Shown: positions 44,659 through 53,968, counted from the stretch's first letter. The stretch is DNA of 64,000 nucleotides from Lachnospiraceae bacterium (GCA_009911035.1 QXWO01000001.1:1-64000), one strand, 5' to 3'. Numbers and translations: made by a program. Notes: a model not told the origin generated them from the sequence alone.

Positions 44659-44780
44659 ATACAGTTCCAGATAAATGGCTTCTCTTATGTATATGTGGGA
44701 AAAACAGGGAAATATGCCACAGACCAGGGAAATCAGTTTTCAGGACCGGCAGACGAAGAAAGTTAGGACAGGAGTGTGTT

Positions 44781-45812
44781 ATGAAAGATATACTGGTAGT
44801 TTTGACAGGAGGAACCATAGGGAGCCGCATCAGGGGGCAGTGGGTGGATGTAAACGATACATCTGCTTATACTTTGATAGAGCTTTATAGGGAAACCTAT
44901 GGGCAGAAGGAACATTTTCAGGTGGTACAGCCTTTTTCCATATTAAGTGAAAATATGAGTCCGCAGATGTGGGAGAAGCTTGGCGGATTTTTATGGAACA
45001 TTGCCTATGAAAAATACGAAGGGGTCATTCTGGCTCACGGGTCAGATACTCTCACTTATACCTCTGCCCTTCTTGGGATGCTGCTGGCCCATGTGCCGGT
45101 GCCGGTTGTGCTGACAGCCTCCAACTATCCTTTAGGGGAGGAGGGCAGCAACGGTCTTGTGAATTTCAGAAGTGCGGTGGAGCTTATAGGCACCCGCCTT
45201 TTAAAAGGGGTGTTTACTGTATATCAGAATAACAAAGGGGAAAACAATGTGTATCTGGCTTCCAGAATAACCGAAGCGGATGCTTATCTGGATCAGTTCG
45301 GCAGTTTTGGCGGACCGGTATTCGGCAGAATGGAAAAGGGAACCTTTCACTGGAATAATGCCCGGATAAATCCCTCCCTTCCGCATATAATGAAAGAAAA
45401 GAAGCGGATCGCTGACATTTGCCCCCGGTTTGAAAAACAGGTGCTCATGATCCGGCCATATCCGGGGCTTGATTATGATACAGTGGATCTAAGCGGTAAG
45501 CCCGGGGCGGTACTTCATTACCTTTATCATTCGGCTACTGCCTGCACACAGGGGCAGAGGTACAGCGCTGTCAATTTTGTGAAGCGCTGCCGCCGGGGAG
45601 GTATCCCGGTTTATATGGCCTCCTGCAAAGATGCCCGGGGCAGGAATTATGTGACTGCCGGGGAAATGATGGAGGCGGGAGCCATTCCCATGGAGAATAT
45701 ATCTCCGGAAGCGGCTTATGCCAAGCTGATGCTGTTCTATAATCTGGGGCTGGAGGATATACCGGAACGGATAAACCAGCCGATATTTTATGAAAATCTG
45801 GGAAAATGCTAA
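44781..45812 (+). CDS. L-asparaginase
   Basis: A 343-residue type I/II-like asparaginase that hydrolyses asparagine to aspartate and ammonia. The two catalytic Thr regions are TGGTIGS (9-15, Thr12) and HGSDT (86-90). No signal peptide is present, so it is cytoplasmic. ATG 44781 follows AGGAGTGTGTT; the frame upstream to 44646 has no such site. Some relatives act on Glu-linked substrates, so the substrate is not fully certain. Confidence 0.9.
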   Translation: MKDILVVLTGGTIGSRIRGQWVDVNDTSAYTLIELYRETYGQKEHFQVVQPFSILSENMSPQMWEKLGGFLWNIAYEKYEGVILAHGSDTLTYTSALLGMLLAHVPVPVVLTASNYPLGEEGSNGLVNFRSAVELIGTRLLKGVFTVYQNNKGENNVYLASRITEADAYLDQFGSFGGPVFGRMEKGTFHWNNARINPSLPHIMKEKKRIADICPRFEKQVLMIRPYPGLDYDTVDLSGKPGAVLHYLYHSATACTQGQRYSAVNFVKRCRRGGIPVYMASCKDARGRNYVTAGEMMEAGAIPMENISPEAAYAKLMLFYNLGLEDIPERINQPIFYENLGKC

Positions 45813-45884
45813 CATATGTGCAAAACAGTATGTAAAAAAATTGTAAATTTAGATAACTTTGCTCTATGCGATTTCTGACATTTG

Positions 45885-45893
45885 TGGTATACT
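45885..45893 (+). promoter_or_regulatory. Extended -10 promoter of the decarboxylase cluster
   Basis: TGGTATACT at 45885-45893 is an extended -10 box with no good -35 hexamer. It lies about 80 bp before the first gene. Confidence 0.45.
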
Positions 45894-45973
45894 GCTATAG
45901 ACAAATTATGGGGATACTTGTGTCCCTGTGAATAAAGTTATTATTTTTTTAATATAAAATGGAGGGCTGAAAA

Positions 45974-47404
45974 ATGAGTACTACTTCACAGGCGAGTCAA
46001 AGAATAGCTGCTTTACTCGATGAAAACAGTTTCGTTGAAATTGGTGCGCAGGTAACAGCAAGAAGCACTGATTTTAATCTGAAACAGACCCAAACTCCTT
46101 CGGACGGTGTTATCACCGGCTATGGAGTCATAGGCGGTAATCTTGTGTATGTATACAGCCAGGATGCGTCCGTATTAGGCGGGAGCGTTGGCGAGATGCA
46201 TGCAAAGAAAATTGCAAACCTCTATGATCTGGCACTGAAAATGGGAGCACCCGTAATCGGGCTGATTGAATCTGCCGGACTTAGATTACAGGAAGCTGCA
46301 GATGCTCTGAACGGATTTGGTGAAATCTACAAAAAACAGGTGTTAAGTTCTGGGGTCATCCCGCAGATCACAGCCATTTTTGGCAGCTGCGGCGGCGGTC
46401 TTGCCCTGATTCCCACGCTGACAGATTTCACATTTATGGAAGAAAAGAAAGCAAAACTGTTTGTAAATGCGCCCAATGCGCTGGATGGAAATGAAATCAG
46501 CAGATGTGACACTTCTGCGGCTGATTTCCAGAGTAAAGAGGCAGGCATTGTTGACGTGGTGGCAGATGAAGCGTCCGTCCTTGCACAGATAAGGGATCTG
46601 GTGTGCATGCTTCCGGCAAACAATGAAGACGATATGGCATATGAGGAATGCATGGATGAACTGAACCGTACCTGCGACGGAATCGAGGGCTGTGTGGGAG
46701 ATACATCCATTGCCTTGTCCCAGATCGCAGACGGCGGCGATGTATTTGAACTGAAAGCCGGCTATGCAAAGGAAATGATAACAGCCTTCATTAAATTAAA
46801 CGGCGTAACCGTAGGGGCTGTTGCAAACCGCAGCGAAGTTTACGGGGAAGACGGCAAGATTGCAGAAAAGTTCGATGCAGTCTTAACACCTGCAGGATGC
46901 GAGAAGGCGGCAGATTTCATCAGCTTCTGTGATGCTTTCAATATCCCTGTACTTTCCCTTACCAATGTAAAAGGATTCAAGGCTGACAAATGTGCGGAAA
47001 AGAAGATCGCAAAAGCTGCTGCAAAGCTTACATATGCTTTTGCAGACGCTACCGTACCCAAGGTAAATGTTGTGATCGGACAGGCTTTTGGCAGCGCTTA
47101 TGTTACCATGAATTCCAAAGCAATCGGTGCAGACATCACCATGGCGTGGCCGGATGCTCAGATTGGAACCATGGATGCGAAACTGGCAGCAAAGATCATC
47201 TGCGACGGCCAGGGGGCAGAGGCAATCGACGCCTGTGCAAAAGAATATGCGGCATTGCAGACCAGCGCTGTAGGTGCGGCAAAGAGAGGATATGTTGATC
47301 AGATCATCGAGCCTGCTGATACAAGAAAGTATGTGATCGGTGCTTTTGAGATGCTGCTTTCCAAGAGGGAAGAACGTCCTGCAAAGAAACATGGTACAGT
47401 CTAG
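45974..47404 (+). CDS. Carboxyltransferase subunit (MmdA/12S type)
   Basis: A 476-residue crotonase-fold carboxyltransferase. The two halves bind acyl-CoA and carboxybiotin: ESAGLRLQEAADALNGFGEI and FGSCGGGLALIPTLTDF in the first, GQAFGSAYVTMNSKAIGAD and AWPDAQIGTMD in the second. It is like MmdA (methylmalonyl-CoA decarboxylase alpha) and the transcarboxylase 12S subunit, which move a carboxyl group between acyl-CoA and biotin. It is shorter than most (about 510). GGAGGGCTGAAAA precedes the ATG. It opens a five-gene cluster with the gamma-like, biotin, beta and OadA-type subunits. Confidence 0.9.
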   Translation: MSTTSQASQRIAALLDENSFVEIGAQVTARSTDFNLKQTQTPSDGVITGYGVIGGNLVYVYSQDASVLGGSVGEMHAKKIANLYDLALKMGAPVIGLIESAGLRLQEAADALNGFGEIYKKQVLSSGVIPQITAIFGSCGGGLALIPTLTDFTFMEEKKAKLFVNAPNALDGNEISRCDTSAADFQSKEAGIVDVVADEASVLAQIRDLVCMLPANNEDDMAYEECMDELNRTCDGIEGCVGDTSIALSQIADGGDVFELKAGYAKEMITAFIKLNGVTVGAVANRSEVYGEDGKIAEKFDAVLTPAGCEKAADFISFCDAFNIPVLSLTNVKGFKADKCAEKKIAKAAAKLTYAFADATVPKVNVVIGQAFGSAYVTMNSKAIGADITMAWPDAQIGTMDAKLAAKIICDGQGAEAIDACAKEYAALQTSAVGAAKRGYVDQIIEPADTRKYVIGAFEMLLSKREERPAKKHGTV

Positions 47405-47421
47405 AAAGGATGATACTTAAT

Positions 47422-48144
47422 ATGAAAAAATGGTTATTAGTATTAGGTATGATTACCTGTATGTTCGGTTTGACAGCATGCGGCAGCAAGGAGGAAGTAA
47501 CGCCCTTCATGTCAGAGACAGAGGCGGAGGAACTTGGAGCGCAGATTGTAGAAACCGTTAACCAGTATGTAGTTATGGGAATAAAAGACCAGGTGGCTGA
47601 CCCAGCCACACTCAGCGCTATCGAGAGCTGGGAGGCTGCTGCTGAAGATATGGGTGATTATGTAGAAATTATCAGCACCACAGTTGAGATAGGTGAAAAG
47701 GACGGTGTAATTGATGTCAGGGTAAAAGGCTCTGTGCGTGAGGCCATTGTGGAAATCGTTATTGACAATAAGGCAATCACTGGGATCTCCACCAATGTAG
47801 AGTATACATTCGGCGAAAAGATGGAAAAGGCGGCTTTAAATACACTCCTTGGCATGGGAACCGTATTTATCGTCCTTATATTAATCAGCCTTATTATCAG
47901 CTGCTTTGGTTTTATACCCGCAATCCAGGCAAAATTTACCAAGAAACCTGCGCCCCAGGCCAGGAAGGAAGAACCGGTAGAAAATGTGCCTGCCCAGATC
48001 GTTGAAAATGAAGAACTTTCCGATGACTGCGAACTTGTAGCGGTTATCGCGGCAGCAATTGCAGCCAGCCAGGGCGCGTCTTCTACAGACGGATTCGTAG
48101 TAAGAAGTATCAGACGTGCCGGAAATAAATGGCAGCGCGGTTAA
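47422..48144 (+). CDS. OadG/MmdD-like membrane subunit with lipoprotein-like start
   Basis: A 240-residue protein. The first 20 residues form a lipoprotein signal (LTAC, Cys20); a domain of about 110 residues follows; 142-168 is a membrane helix (LGMGTVFIVLILISLIISCF) as in the gamma/delta chains of sodium-pumping decarboxylases, then a charged Pro-rich linker and the conserved ELVAVIAAAIAA plus FVVRSIRRAGNKW at the end. Small gamma chains normally hold only the helix and tail, so the extracytoplasmic domain is an addition. ATG 47422 is preferred to 47410 because of AAAGG spacing. The 18-bp gap after the carboxyltransferase indicates one operon. Confidence 0.85.
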   Translation: MKKWLLVLGMITCMFGLTACGSKEEVTPFMSETEAEELGAQIVETVNQYVVMGIKDQVADPATLSAIESWEAAAEDMGDYVEIISTTVEIGEKDGVIDVRVKGSVREAIVEIVIDNKAITGISTNVEYTFGEKMEKAALNTLLGMGTVFIVLILISLIISCFGFIPAIQAKFTKKPAPQARKEEPVENVPAQIVENEELSDDCELVAVIAAAIAASQGASSTDGFVVRSIRRAGNKWQRG

Positions 48145-48184
48145 GTTAAATATTGATAAGTGAAGATCACAGGAGGAATTAGTA

Positions 48185-48556
48185 ATGAAAAATTATACAA
48201 TTACCGTAAATGGCAACGTATATGATGTAGTAGTAGAAGAAGGTGCATCCACAGGCGCACCTGCACCCGCAGCTCCCAAGGCAGCACCGAAAGCTGCTCC
48301 TAAAGCAGCGCCCGCAGCCTCCAAGGCATCCGGCGGTGCAGGAAGCATCAAAGTTGAAGCCGGTGCAGCAGGTAAGGTATTTAAGATTGAAGCAAAAGTT
48401 GGGCAGGCAGTTAAGAGAGGCGATGCGGTAGTTATTGTGGAAGCAATGAAGATGGAAATCCCTGTTGTAGCGCCCCAGGATGGTACTGTGGCAAGCATTG
48501 ATGTAGCTGTTGGCGATGCAGTAGAGGCAGGCGCTTTACTGGCAACCCTCAACTAA
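48185..48556 (+). CDS. Biotin carboxyl carrier subunit
   Basis: A 123-residue biotin/lipoyl-attachment protein. A short N-terminal strand region is joined by an Ala-Pro-Lys-rich flexible linker (about 21-50) to a 70-residue domain with EAMKMEI, in which Lys89 is biotinylated. It carries the carboxyl group from the carboxyltransferase to the membrane beta subunit. GGAGGAATTAGTA precedes the ATG. The linker is typical for swinging-arm carriers. Confidence 0.96.
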   Translation: MKNYTITVNGNVYDVVVEEGASTGAPAPAAPKAAPKAAPKAAPAASKASGGAGSIKVEAGAAGKVFKIEAKVGQAVKRGDAVVIVEAMKMEIPVVAPQDGTVASIDVAVGDAVEAGALLATLN

Positions 48557-48659
48557 TACGGCGGAAATGATGCGGATTCATTTCTTCCGCATATCCGGTG
48601 GATGAAAGCGTATCTTTTCCGGGTAGTTTTCGTCAAAATAACAACAGGAGGTAAAAGAA

Positions 48660-49811
48660 ATGGATTATATCGTAACTACACTGTCCAATCTGGTTCATCA
48701 GACAGCATTTTTCAATCTGGAAATTGGAAATTATGCGATGATTCTGGTTGCATGTGTATTTCTTTATCTTGCGATTGCCAAAGGCTTTGAACCATTGCTT
48801 TTGACACCGATCGCATTTGGTATGCTGCTGGTCAATATTTATCCTGACATCATGATAAGTATTGAAGATTCCGCAAACGGAACAGGCGGCCTGCTGTATT
48901 ATTTTTATCTGTTGGATGAGTGGGCAATACTGCCGTCCCTGATTTTTATGGGGGTAGGCGCCATGACGGACTTTGGTCCCCTGATTGCCAACCCCAAGAG
49001 TTTCCTGCTGGGCGCATCGGCACAGTTTGGTATTTTCATGGCATATTTCGGAGCTATTGCCTTTGGCTTTAACGATAAGGCAGCGGCAGCAATCTCCATC
49101 ATCGGCGGCGCAGACGGCCCTACTTCCATTTTCCTCGCGGGAAAGCTGGGACAGACTGCATTGCTGGGACCTATTGCGGTAGCGGCATATTCCTATATGT
49201 CACTGGTGCCGATTATCCAGCCGCCTATTATGAAACTTCTTACTACTGAGAAGGAAAGAAAAATCAAGATGGGACAGCTTCGTCCTGTATCCAAGCTTGA
49301 GAAAATTCTTTTCCCTATCATTGTTACAATCGTTGTATGTCTGATCCTTCCTACCACAGCGCCTCTTGTAGGTATGCTGATGCTTGGTAATCTGTTCCGG
49401 GAATCCGGCGTGGTAAGACAGTTGACAGATACGGCTTCCAACGCACTTATGTACATCGTTGTTATCCTGCTGGGAACCTCTGTAGGCGCAACTACAAGCG
49501 CAGAGGCATTCTTAAACTGGGATACCATTAAAATAGTAGTTCTTGGTCTTGGTGCTTTCGCATTTGGTACGGCAGCCGGTGTTCTTTTTGGCAAACTGAT
49601 GTGTATAGCGACAAAGGGCAAGGTGAATCCCCTTATTGGTTCAGCCGGCGTGTCCGCAGTACCCATGGCAGCCAGAGTATCCCAGAAAGTGGGTGCAGAA
49701 GCAGATCCTACCAACTTCCTGCTGATGCATGCAATGGGACCCAACGTGGCAGGCGTTATCGGTACGGCAGTAGCGGCAGGTACCTTTATGGCAGTGTTTG
49801 GAGTGTTCTAA
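48660..49811 (+). CDS. Sodium-translocating decarboxylase beta subunit
   Basis: A 383-residue integral membrane protein of the OadB/MmdB/GcdB family, which decarboxylates carboxybiotin and exports sodium ions. Family signatures are [37 protein letters not shown] and GLLLIAGKD-like loops; ADGPTSIF carries the conserved Asp of the sodium site. It has about nine to eleven helices. AGGAGGTAAAAGAA precedes the ATG. Which substrate it serves depends on the carboxyltransferase. Confidence 0.95.
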   Translation: MDYIVTTLSNLVHQTAFFNLEIGNYAMILVACVFLYLAIAKGFEPLLLTPIAFGMLLVNIYPDIMISIEDSANGTGGLLYYFYLLDEWAILPSLIFMGVGAMTDFGPLIANPKSFLLGASAQFGIFMAYFGAIAFGFNDKAAAAISIIGGADGPTSIFLAGKLGQTALLGPIAVAAYSYMSLVPIIQPPIMKLLTTEKERKIKMGQLRPVSKLEKILFPIIVTIVVCLILPTTAPLVGMLMLGNLFRESGVVRQLTDTASNALMYIVVILLGTSVGATTSAEAFLNWDTIKIVVLGLGAFAFGTAAGVLFGKLMCIATKGKVNPLIGSAGVSAVPMAARVSQKVGAEADPTNFLLMHAMGPNVAGVIGTAVAAGTFMAVFGVF

Positions 49812-49929
49812 GCATGGGAAGAACATGAAAAGTGCTTCTAAGGCGTATGAAGATGCCGCCAGGGAAGCGTTATGTCTCATATTGATGAGTTAAGATTTGA
49901 GTGGATTAATAGATAAGGAGGAAATAGTA

Positions 49930-51357
49930 ATGGCAGAACAGGCTAAAAAGCCGGTTGGAATTATGGAAACGGTTCTTCGTGATGCACATCAGTCTCTGAT
50001 TGCGACAAGAATGCCTACCGAAATGATGCTTCCAATCGTTGATAAGATGGATAAAGTTGGTTATCACGCAGTAGAGTGCTGGGGTGGTGCAACATTTGAC
50101 GCTTCTCTCCGTTTCCTGAAGGAAGATCCCTGGGAGAGACTTAGGAAATTAAGGGATGGATTTAAGAACACGAAATTACAGATGCTTTTCAGAGGACAGA
50201 ATATCTTAGGTTACAGACCTTATGCGGACGACGTGGTAGACAGCTTTGTTGAGAAGTCTATTGCAAACGGCATTGATATTATCCGTATTTTCGACTGTCT
50301 GAATGACCTTAGGAATTTACAGGAAGCAGTTAATGCTACCAATAAGGTAAAAGCACAGGAAGGCAGGGGCCATGCACAGGTTGCGCTTTCCTATACATTA
50401 GGCGACGCTTATACCATGGATTACTGGATGGATATGGCGAAGAAGATTGAGGAGATGGGGGCTGATTCTATCTGTATCAAGGATATGGCAGGGCTTCTGG
50501 TTCCTTATAAAGCTGCTGAAATGATTGCAGCAATGAAGTCGGCTACCAAGCTTCCTATCCAGCTTCACACCCACTATACATCCGGCGTTGCAAGCATGAC
50601 TTACCTTAAGGCAGTGGAAGCGGGAGTTGATGTAATCGACTGCGCAATTTCACCTTTTGCCATGGGTACTTCACAGCCTGCTACAGAGGTTATGGTTGAA
50701 ACCTTTAAGGGAACCCCTTATGACACAGGTTATGACCAGAGTATTCTTTCTGAAATCGCTGATTACTTCAGACCTTACAGAGATAAGTGCCTGGCAGACG
50801 GCCTGCTGAATCCCAAGGTTATGGGCGTTGATATTAAGACTCTGTTATACCAGGTACCCGGCGGTATGCTTTCCAACATGGTAAGCCAGTTGAAGGAACA
50901 GAATGCGGAAGATAAGTACTATGATGTGCTTAAGGAAATTCCGCAGGTAAGAAAAGACTTAGGCGAGCCTCCGTTAGTTACGCCTTCTTCACAGATTGTG
51001 GGTACACAGGCTGTATTTAACGTACTTATGGGCGAGAGATACAAGATGGCTACTAAGGAAACCAAGGCAGTTCTGCGTGGTGAGTACGGCCAGACTGTTA
51101 AGCCTATGAGCCAGGAAATCATTGACAAGGTTATTCCCGGTGAAAAGAGAATTACCTGCCGTCCTGCTGATTTGATCGAAAATGAGATGGATAAGCTGGA
51201 AGCTGAAATGAAAGAATGGAAACAGCAGGATGAGGACGTATTGTCCTACGCATTGTTCCCGCAGGTGGCAACTGACTTCTTTAAATATCGTCAGGCACAG
51301 CAGGAGAAAGTTGATATGTCACAGGCTGATACTAAGAATGCAGCTTATCCTGTATAA
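49930..51357 (+). CDS. oadA: Oxaloacetate decarboxylase alpha / PycB-type carboxyltransferase
   Basis: A 475-residue TIM-barrel carboxyltransferase (5S type) that moves a carboxyl group between oxaloacetate or pyruvate and biotin. It begins VGIMETVLRDAHQSLIATRM; RIFDCLNDLRNL, SICIKDMAGLLVPY with the metal-coordinating Lys, and the LHTHYTSG metal-binding HTH are present. The biotin domain found at the end of OadA in enterobacteria is absent, so it must use the separate carrier. Codon use is notably uniform and strong, hinting at high expression. ATG 49930 follows GGAGGAAATAGTA. A terminator follows. Confidence 0.92.
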   Translation: MAEQAKKPVGIMETVLRDAHQSLIATRMPTEMMLPIVDKMDKVGYHAVECWGGATFDASLRFLKEDPWERLRKLRDGFKNTKLQMLFRGQNILGYRPYADDVVDSFVEKSIANGIDIIRIFDCLNDLRNLQEAVNATNKVKAQEGRGHAQVALSYTLGDAYTMDYWMDMAKKIEEMGADSICIKDMAGLLVPYKAAEMIAAMKSATKLPIQLHTHYTSGVASMTYLKAVEAGVDVIDCAISPFAMGTSQPATEVMVETFKGTPYDTGYDQSILSEIADYFRPYRDKCLADGLLNPKVMGVDIKTLLYQVPGGMLSNMVSQLKEQNAEDKYYDVLKEIPQVRKDLGEPPLVTPSSQIVGTQAVFNVLMGERYKMATKETKAVLRGEYGQTVKPMSQEIIDKVIPGEKRITCRPADLIENEMDKLEAEMKEWKQQDEDVLSYALFPQVATDFFKYRQAQQEKVDMSQADTKNAAYPV

Positions 51358-51383
51358 TTATGTGAACGGCAGCCGTTGATTTT

Positions 51384-51416
51384 ATCCCCCATACTGTTTA
51401 TGTATGGGGGATTTTT
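51384..51416 (+). terminator. Rho-independent terminator of the decarboxylase operon
   Basis: ATCCCCCATAC (51384-51394) pairs with GTATGGGGGAT (51402-51412), then TTTT follows. Confidence 0.9.
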
Positions 51417-51428
51417 AGGAGGGAAAGC

Positions 51429-52355
51429 ATGGAGAATAAACGTTTTGCCCTGCTCATAGATGCAGATAATATTTCGGCAAAATATATCGGTGATATTCTG
51501 GAGGAACTTTCCACTTACGGAATTACCACCTACAAAAGAATTTACGGGGACTGGACCAGCACCCAGGCGAACAAGTGGAAGGGAGAGCTCTTGGAAAATT
51601 CCGTCATTCCCGTGCAGCAGTTCAGTAATACAGTAGGCAAAAATGCCACAGATTCCACACTGATTATTGATGCAATGGATATTCTTTATACGGGGAATGT
51701 GGACGGCTTCTGCATTGTGTCAAGCGACAGTGACTTTACGCGTCTTGCAAGCAGATTGCGGGAGTCGGGCATGGAAGTAATAGGAATGGGGGAGGAAAAG
51801 ACGCCCAGATCGTTCCGTGTGGCCTGTACAAGGTTTGTAAATTTGGAAAATATCGGCAATCAGGATGAAGAAACAGAGGAAAAGAGCGGTAAAGATAATA
51901 CCATCAGCAGAGATGTGATTTATAATGCAATCACGAATATTATCAATGAAAATGAAAACAAAGGCAAGAGCGTGGAACTTGCAGCAGTGGGCAACCGTCT
52001 CGTCAATATGTATCCAGACTTTGACGTGAGAAATTACGGCTACAGTCTTTTGTCAAAATTTGTGGAGGATGCCGGACTGTTTCTTTTAGAAAAGCGTCAG
52101 AATGTTATTACCATATATTTGAAGGACAATGAACAGTCCCAGGAAGAAATTAGGAATTATGTAAAGGAAATCATTGAGAAATCAGGGAAGAAAGGGATTG
52201 GAATCAGCGAGCTGAGTAATCGTGTATACAATAAGTACAACAATTTTAATGTGAAGGATTTCGGTTACAGCCAGTTTTCCAAGTTTGTCCAGGGGATAGC
52301 AAATGTGGAATTATATCAGGACAAGAATGACAGGAAGCGTGCGAGAAAAGATTAA
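51429..52355 (+). CDS. NYN-domain protein with two OST-HTH/LOTUS-like domains
   Basis: A 308-residue protein. Residues 1-145 are a NYN (PIN-like) ribonuclease fold, with ALLIDADNIS near 8-17, IIDAMDILYTG and VSSDSDFTRLASRLRE carrying the metal-binding acidic residues. Two winged-helix OST-HTH/LOTUS-like repeats follow, near 165-225 and 238-300, each with F-D/N-V-R/K-N/D-Y/F-G-Y-S (FDVRNYGYSLLSKFVEDAG and FNVKDFGYSQFSKFVQG), the RNA-binding unit. It is a likely RNA nuclease, cytoplasmic. GGAGGGAAAGC precedes the ATG. Role is unknown. Confidence 0.88.
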   Translation: MENKRFALLIDADNISAKYIGDILEELSTYGITTYKRIYGDWTSTQANKWKGELLENSVIPVQQFSNTVGKNATDSTLIIDAMDILYTGNVDGFCIVSSDSDFTRLASRLRESGMEVIGMGEEKTPRSFRVACTRFVNLENIGNQDEETEEKSGKDNTISRDVIYNAITNIINENENKGKSVELAAVGNRLVNMYPDFDVRNYGYSLLSKFVEDAGLFLLEKRQNVITIYLKDNEQSQEEIRNYVKEIIEKSGKKGIGISELSNRVYNKYNNFNVKDFGYSQFSKFVQGIANVELYQDKNDRKRARKD

Positions 52356-52449
52356 GAAATTATTTATATTCTTTTAAAAAAATTAATATATCTGTTTGTT
52401 ATACTAAAATCCGTCAATGCATATTGTACTGCATGCAAAGGATGAGAAG

Positions 52450-53799
52450 ATGGGAACGGAACTGGAATTTATAGATATATCAAAAGAAGAGGAAAATGAA
52501 ATACCCCGCGCCAGCAACGGTTCAACTGCAGGGAGAATGCCAGGGGCTGTGTCCCCAAGAAGGAGCCGCGGCGGGACGTCTGTGATGATAGACATGAAAG
52601 GCCAAAGGCGGCCGGGGCCGGAAGGAAGAAGGCAAAGGATAGAAGCCCGGACTCCGGACAGGAGAGTAAAAGAACCGGAATTGGAGATGCAGGTGCGCAG
52701 AAGGGCGGGGCCGGAGGAGCAAGTACCGGAGAGAAGACGCCCCAGAAGCGTGACACCCATGCTGGCGGCAGATGAGTCGGCACCGCCAGGGAGACGCCCC
52801 AGAAGCGTGACACCCATGCTGGCAGATGGGCCGGCACCGCCAGGGAGACGCCCCAGAAGCGTGACACCTATGTTGGCAGATGCGCCGGCACCGCCAGGGA
52901 AACGTTCCAGAAGCGTGACACCTATGTTGGCAGATGCGCCGGCATCGCCAAGAAGACGTTCCAGGACTGCGGCGCCCATGCCGCCGGAGGAGCCGGTACG
53001 GAGAAGGACAAGGCCGGGAACTTCCGCCCCCCAACGGGGAAATGCCAAAAGAAGACCGCGGCCTGCAGATCCGGAGGCAGAAAGGGAAAAGGCGGCAAGG
53101 CGCAGGAGAAGGCGGCGCAAAAGAGTGGCGGCCCGGATGGGAACTATGTTTTTTATGGCAACATTGATTGTCGGCTCTGTTTTTTTATTATATAAATTGC
53201 TTACACATACCATGAAAGAGAAAGAACCGCAGCCGGTGGTCAATCATACCACCAGCGTTCAGAGGGAAGAGGTAATTGCAGCAAATGAGAAATCAAAGCC
53301 TGTCATAACAGAGGATTTCCTGACGGTCAATGAGTATTCAAGGCCGGGAGAACCGTTAGAACAGGTCAATAATATATTTGTCCATTATACGGCAAATCCG
53401 GGTACAAGCGCTGCCCAGAACAGAAGCTATTTTGAAAATTTAGGCATTACAGGTGAGACATCGGCCAGCGCACACTTCGTCATAGGATATGACGGGGAAA
53501 TTATACAGTGCATTCCGCTCAATGAGATCGGGTATGCGGTGATGAAGCGGAACTATGATTCTGTTTCCATCGAGTGCTGTTATCTGACGGATGACGGTAA
53601 ATTTACGGATGCCACCTACCAGTCGCTGATACGGCTTTGCGCATGGCTGTTGAATGAATATGGCCTGGCGCCGGAAGATATGATGAGACATTATGATGAG
53701 GGCGGGAAGAAATGCCCCCTGTACTATGTGGAAAATGAGGAAGCCTGGAACCAGTTTTTGAGAGATTTGGAAAATTACATAATGAATGTGCAGGCGTAA
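52450..53799 (+). CDS. Membrane-anchored N-acetylmuramoyl-L-alanine amidase with basic repeats
   Basis: A 449-residue type II membrane protein. About 230 N-terminal residues are predicted cytoplasmic and disordered, rich in Arg, Pro and Ser, and include four tandem 18-19-residue repeats near 95-172 with the core RRPRSVTPMLAD. A very basic stretch (KAARRRRRRRKRVAARM) precedes the membrane helix at 231-252. The outer part from about 307 holds an amidase_2 (PGRP-like) domain: NIFVHYTANPGTSAAQN, ASAHFVIGYDGEIIQCIP, and the zinc/catalytic RHYDEGGKKCPLYY. It cleaves peptidoglycan stem peptides. ATG 52450 follows AAAGGATGAGAAG. Stops at a clear terminator. Confidence 0.86.
   Translation: MGTELEFIDISKEEENEIPRASNGSTAGRMPGAVSPRRSRGGTSVMIDMKGQRRPGPEGRRQRIEARTPDRRVKEPELEMQVRRRAGPEEQVPERRRPRSVTPMLAADESAPPGRRPRSVTPMLADGPAPPGRRPRSVTPMLADAPAPPGKRSRSVTPMLADAPASPRRRSRTAAPMPPEEPVRRRTRPGTSAPQRGNAKRRPRPADPEAEREKAARRRRRRRKRVAARMGTMFFMATLIVGSVFLLYKLLTHTMKEKEPQPVVNHTTSVQREEVIAANEKSKPVITEDFLTVNEYSRPGEPLEQVNNIFVHYTANPGTSAAQNRSYFENLGITGETSASAHFVIGYDGEIIQCIPLNEIGYAVMKRNYDSVSIECCYLTDDGKFTDATYQSLIRLCAWLLNEYGLAPEDMMRHYDEGGKKCPLYYVENEEAWNQFLRDLENYIMNVQA
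52733..52962 (+). repeat. In-frame tandem 54-57 bp repeats inside the amidase gene
   Basis: Four consecutive units each encode G-[RK]-R-x-R-S-V-T-P-M-L-A with a Pro/Ala linker. The DNA copies are nearly identical, which suggests recent expansion. Confidence 0.85.
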
Positions 53800-53804
53800 T
53801 GAGT

Positions 53805-53840
53805 CGTCTCCACCCATTTTTCGGGCGGAGGCGATTTCTT
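53805..53840 (+). terminator. Rho-independent terminator after the amidase gene
   Basis: CGTCTCCACCC and GGGCGGAGGCG form an 11-bp stem with one mismatch around a T-rich loop, then ATTTCTTT follows. Confidence 0.65.
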
Positions 53841-53844
53841 TACG

Positions 53845-53880
53845 ATAAGCTGTCTCGCGGAGCGTGGCAGCGTTTGTTCC
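53845..53880 (+). repeat. Dispersed palindromic repeat, AAGCTGTC type
   Basis: AAGCTGTCTCGCGGAGCGTG, then GGCAGCGTTTGTT; the fullest single copy of the family in the window. Confidence 0.65.
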
Positions 53881-53924
53881 AACGAATCTAAAGTGTAGCA
53901 GCGTCTGACAGCCTTAATATTATG

Positions 53925-53968
53925 TTGACACGGTAAGGAATTCATTGTAGGATAATAACGGGTGTTAT
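53925..53968 (+). promoter_or_regulatory. Promoter and operator of the TetR gene
   Basis: TTGACA (53925-53930) and TAGGAT (53948-53953) are 17 bp apart. ATAAC-N4-GTTAT at 53955-53968 is an inverted repeat just downstream and fits an autorepression site. Confidence 0.5.

Noticed and set aside
48193-48552. 119-codon frame opposite the biotin carrier gene
   Set aside because: It is a shadow of the Ala/Pro/Lys-rich linker codons.
52733-52962. CRISPR-like repeats of about 54 bp
   Set aside because: They are in frame and encode protein repeats inside the amidase gene.
52404-53243. 279-codon minus-strand frame
   Set aside because: It is the complement of the Arg/Pro-rich repeats of the amidase; the long open frame is a composition effect with no start signals.
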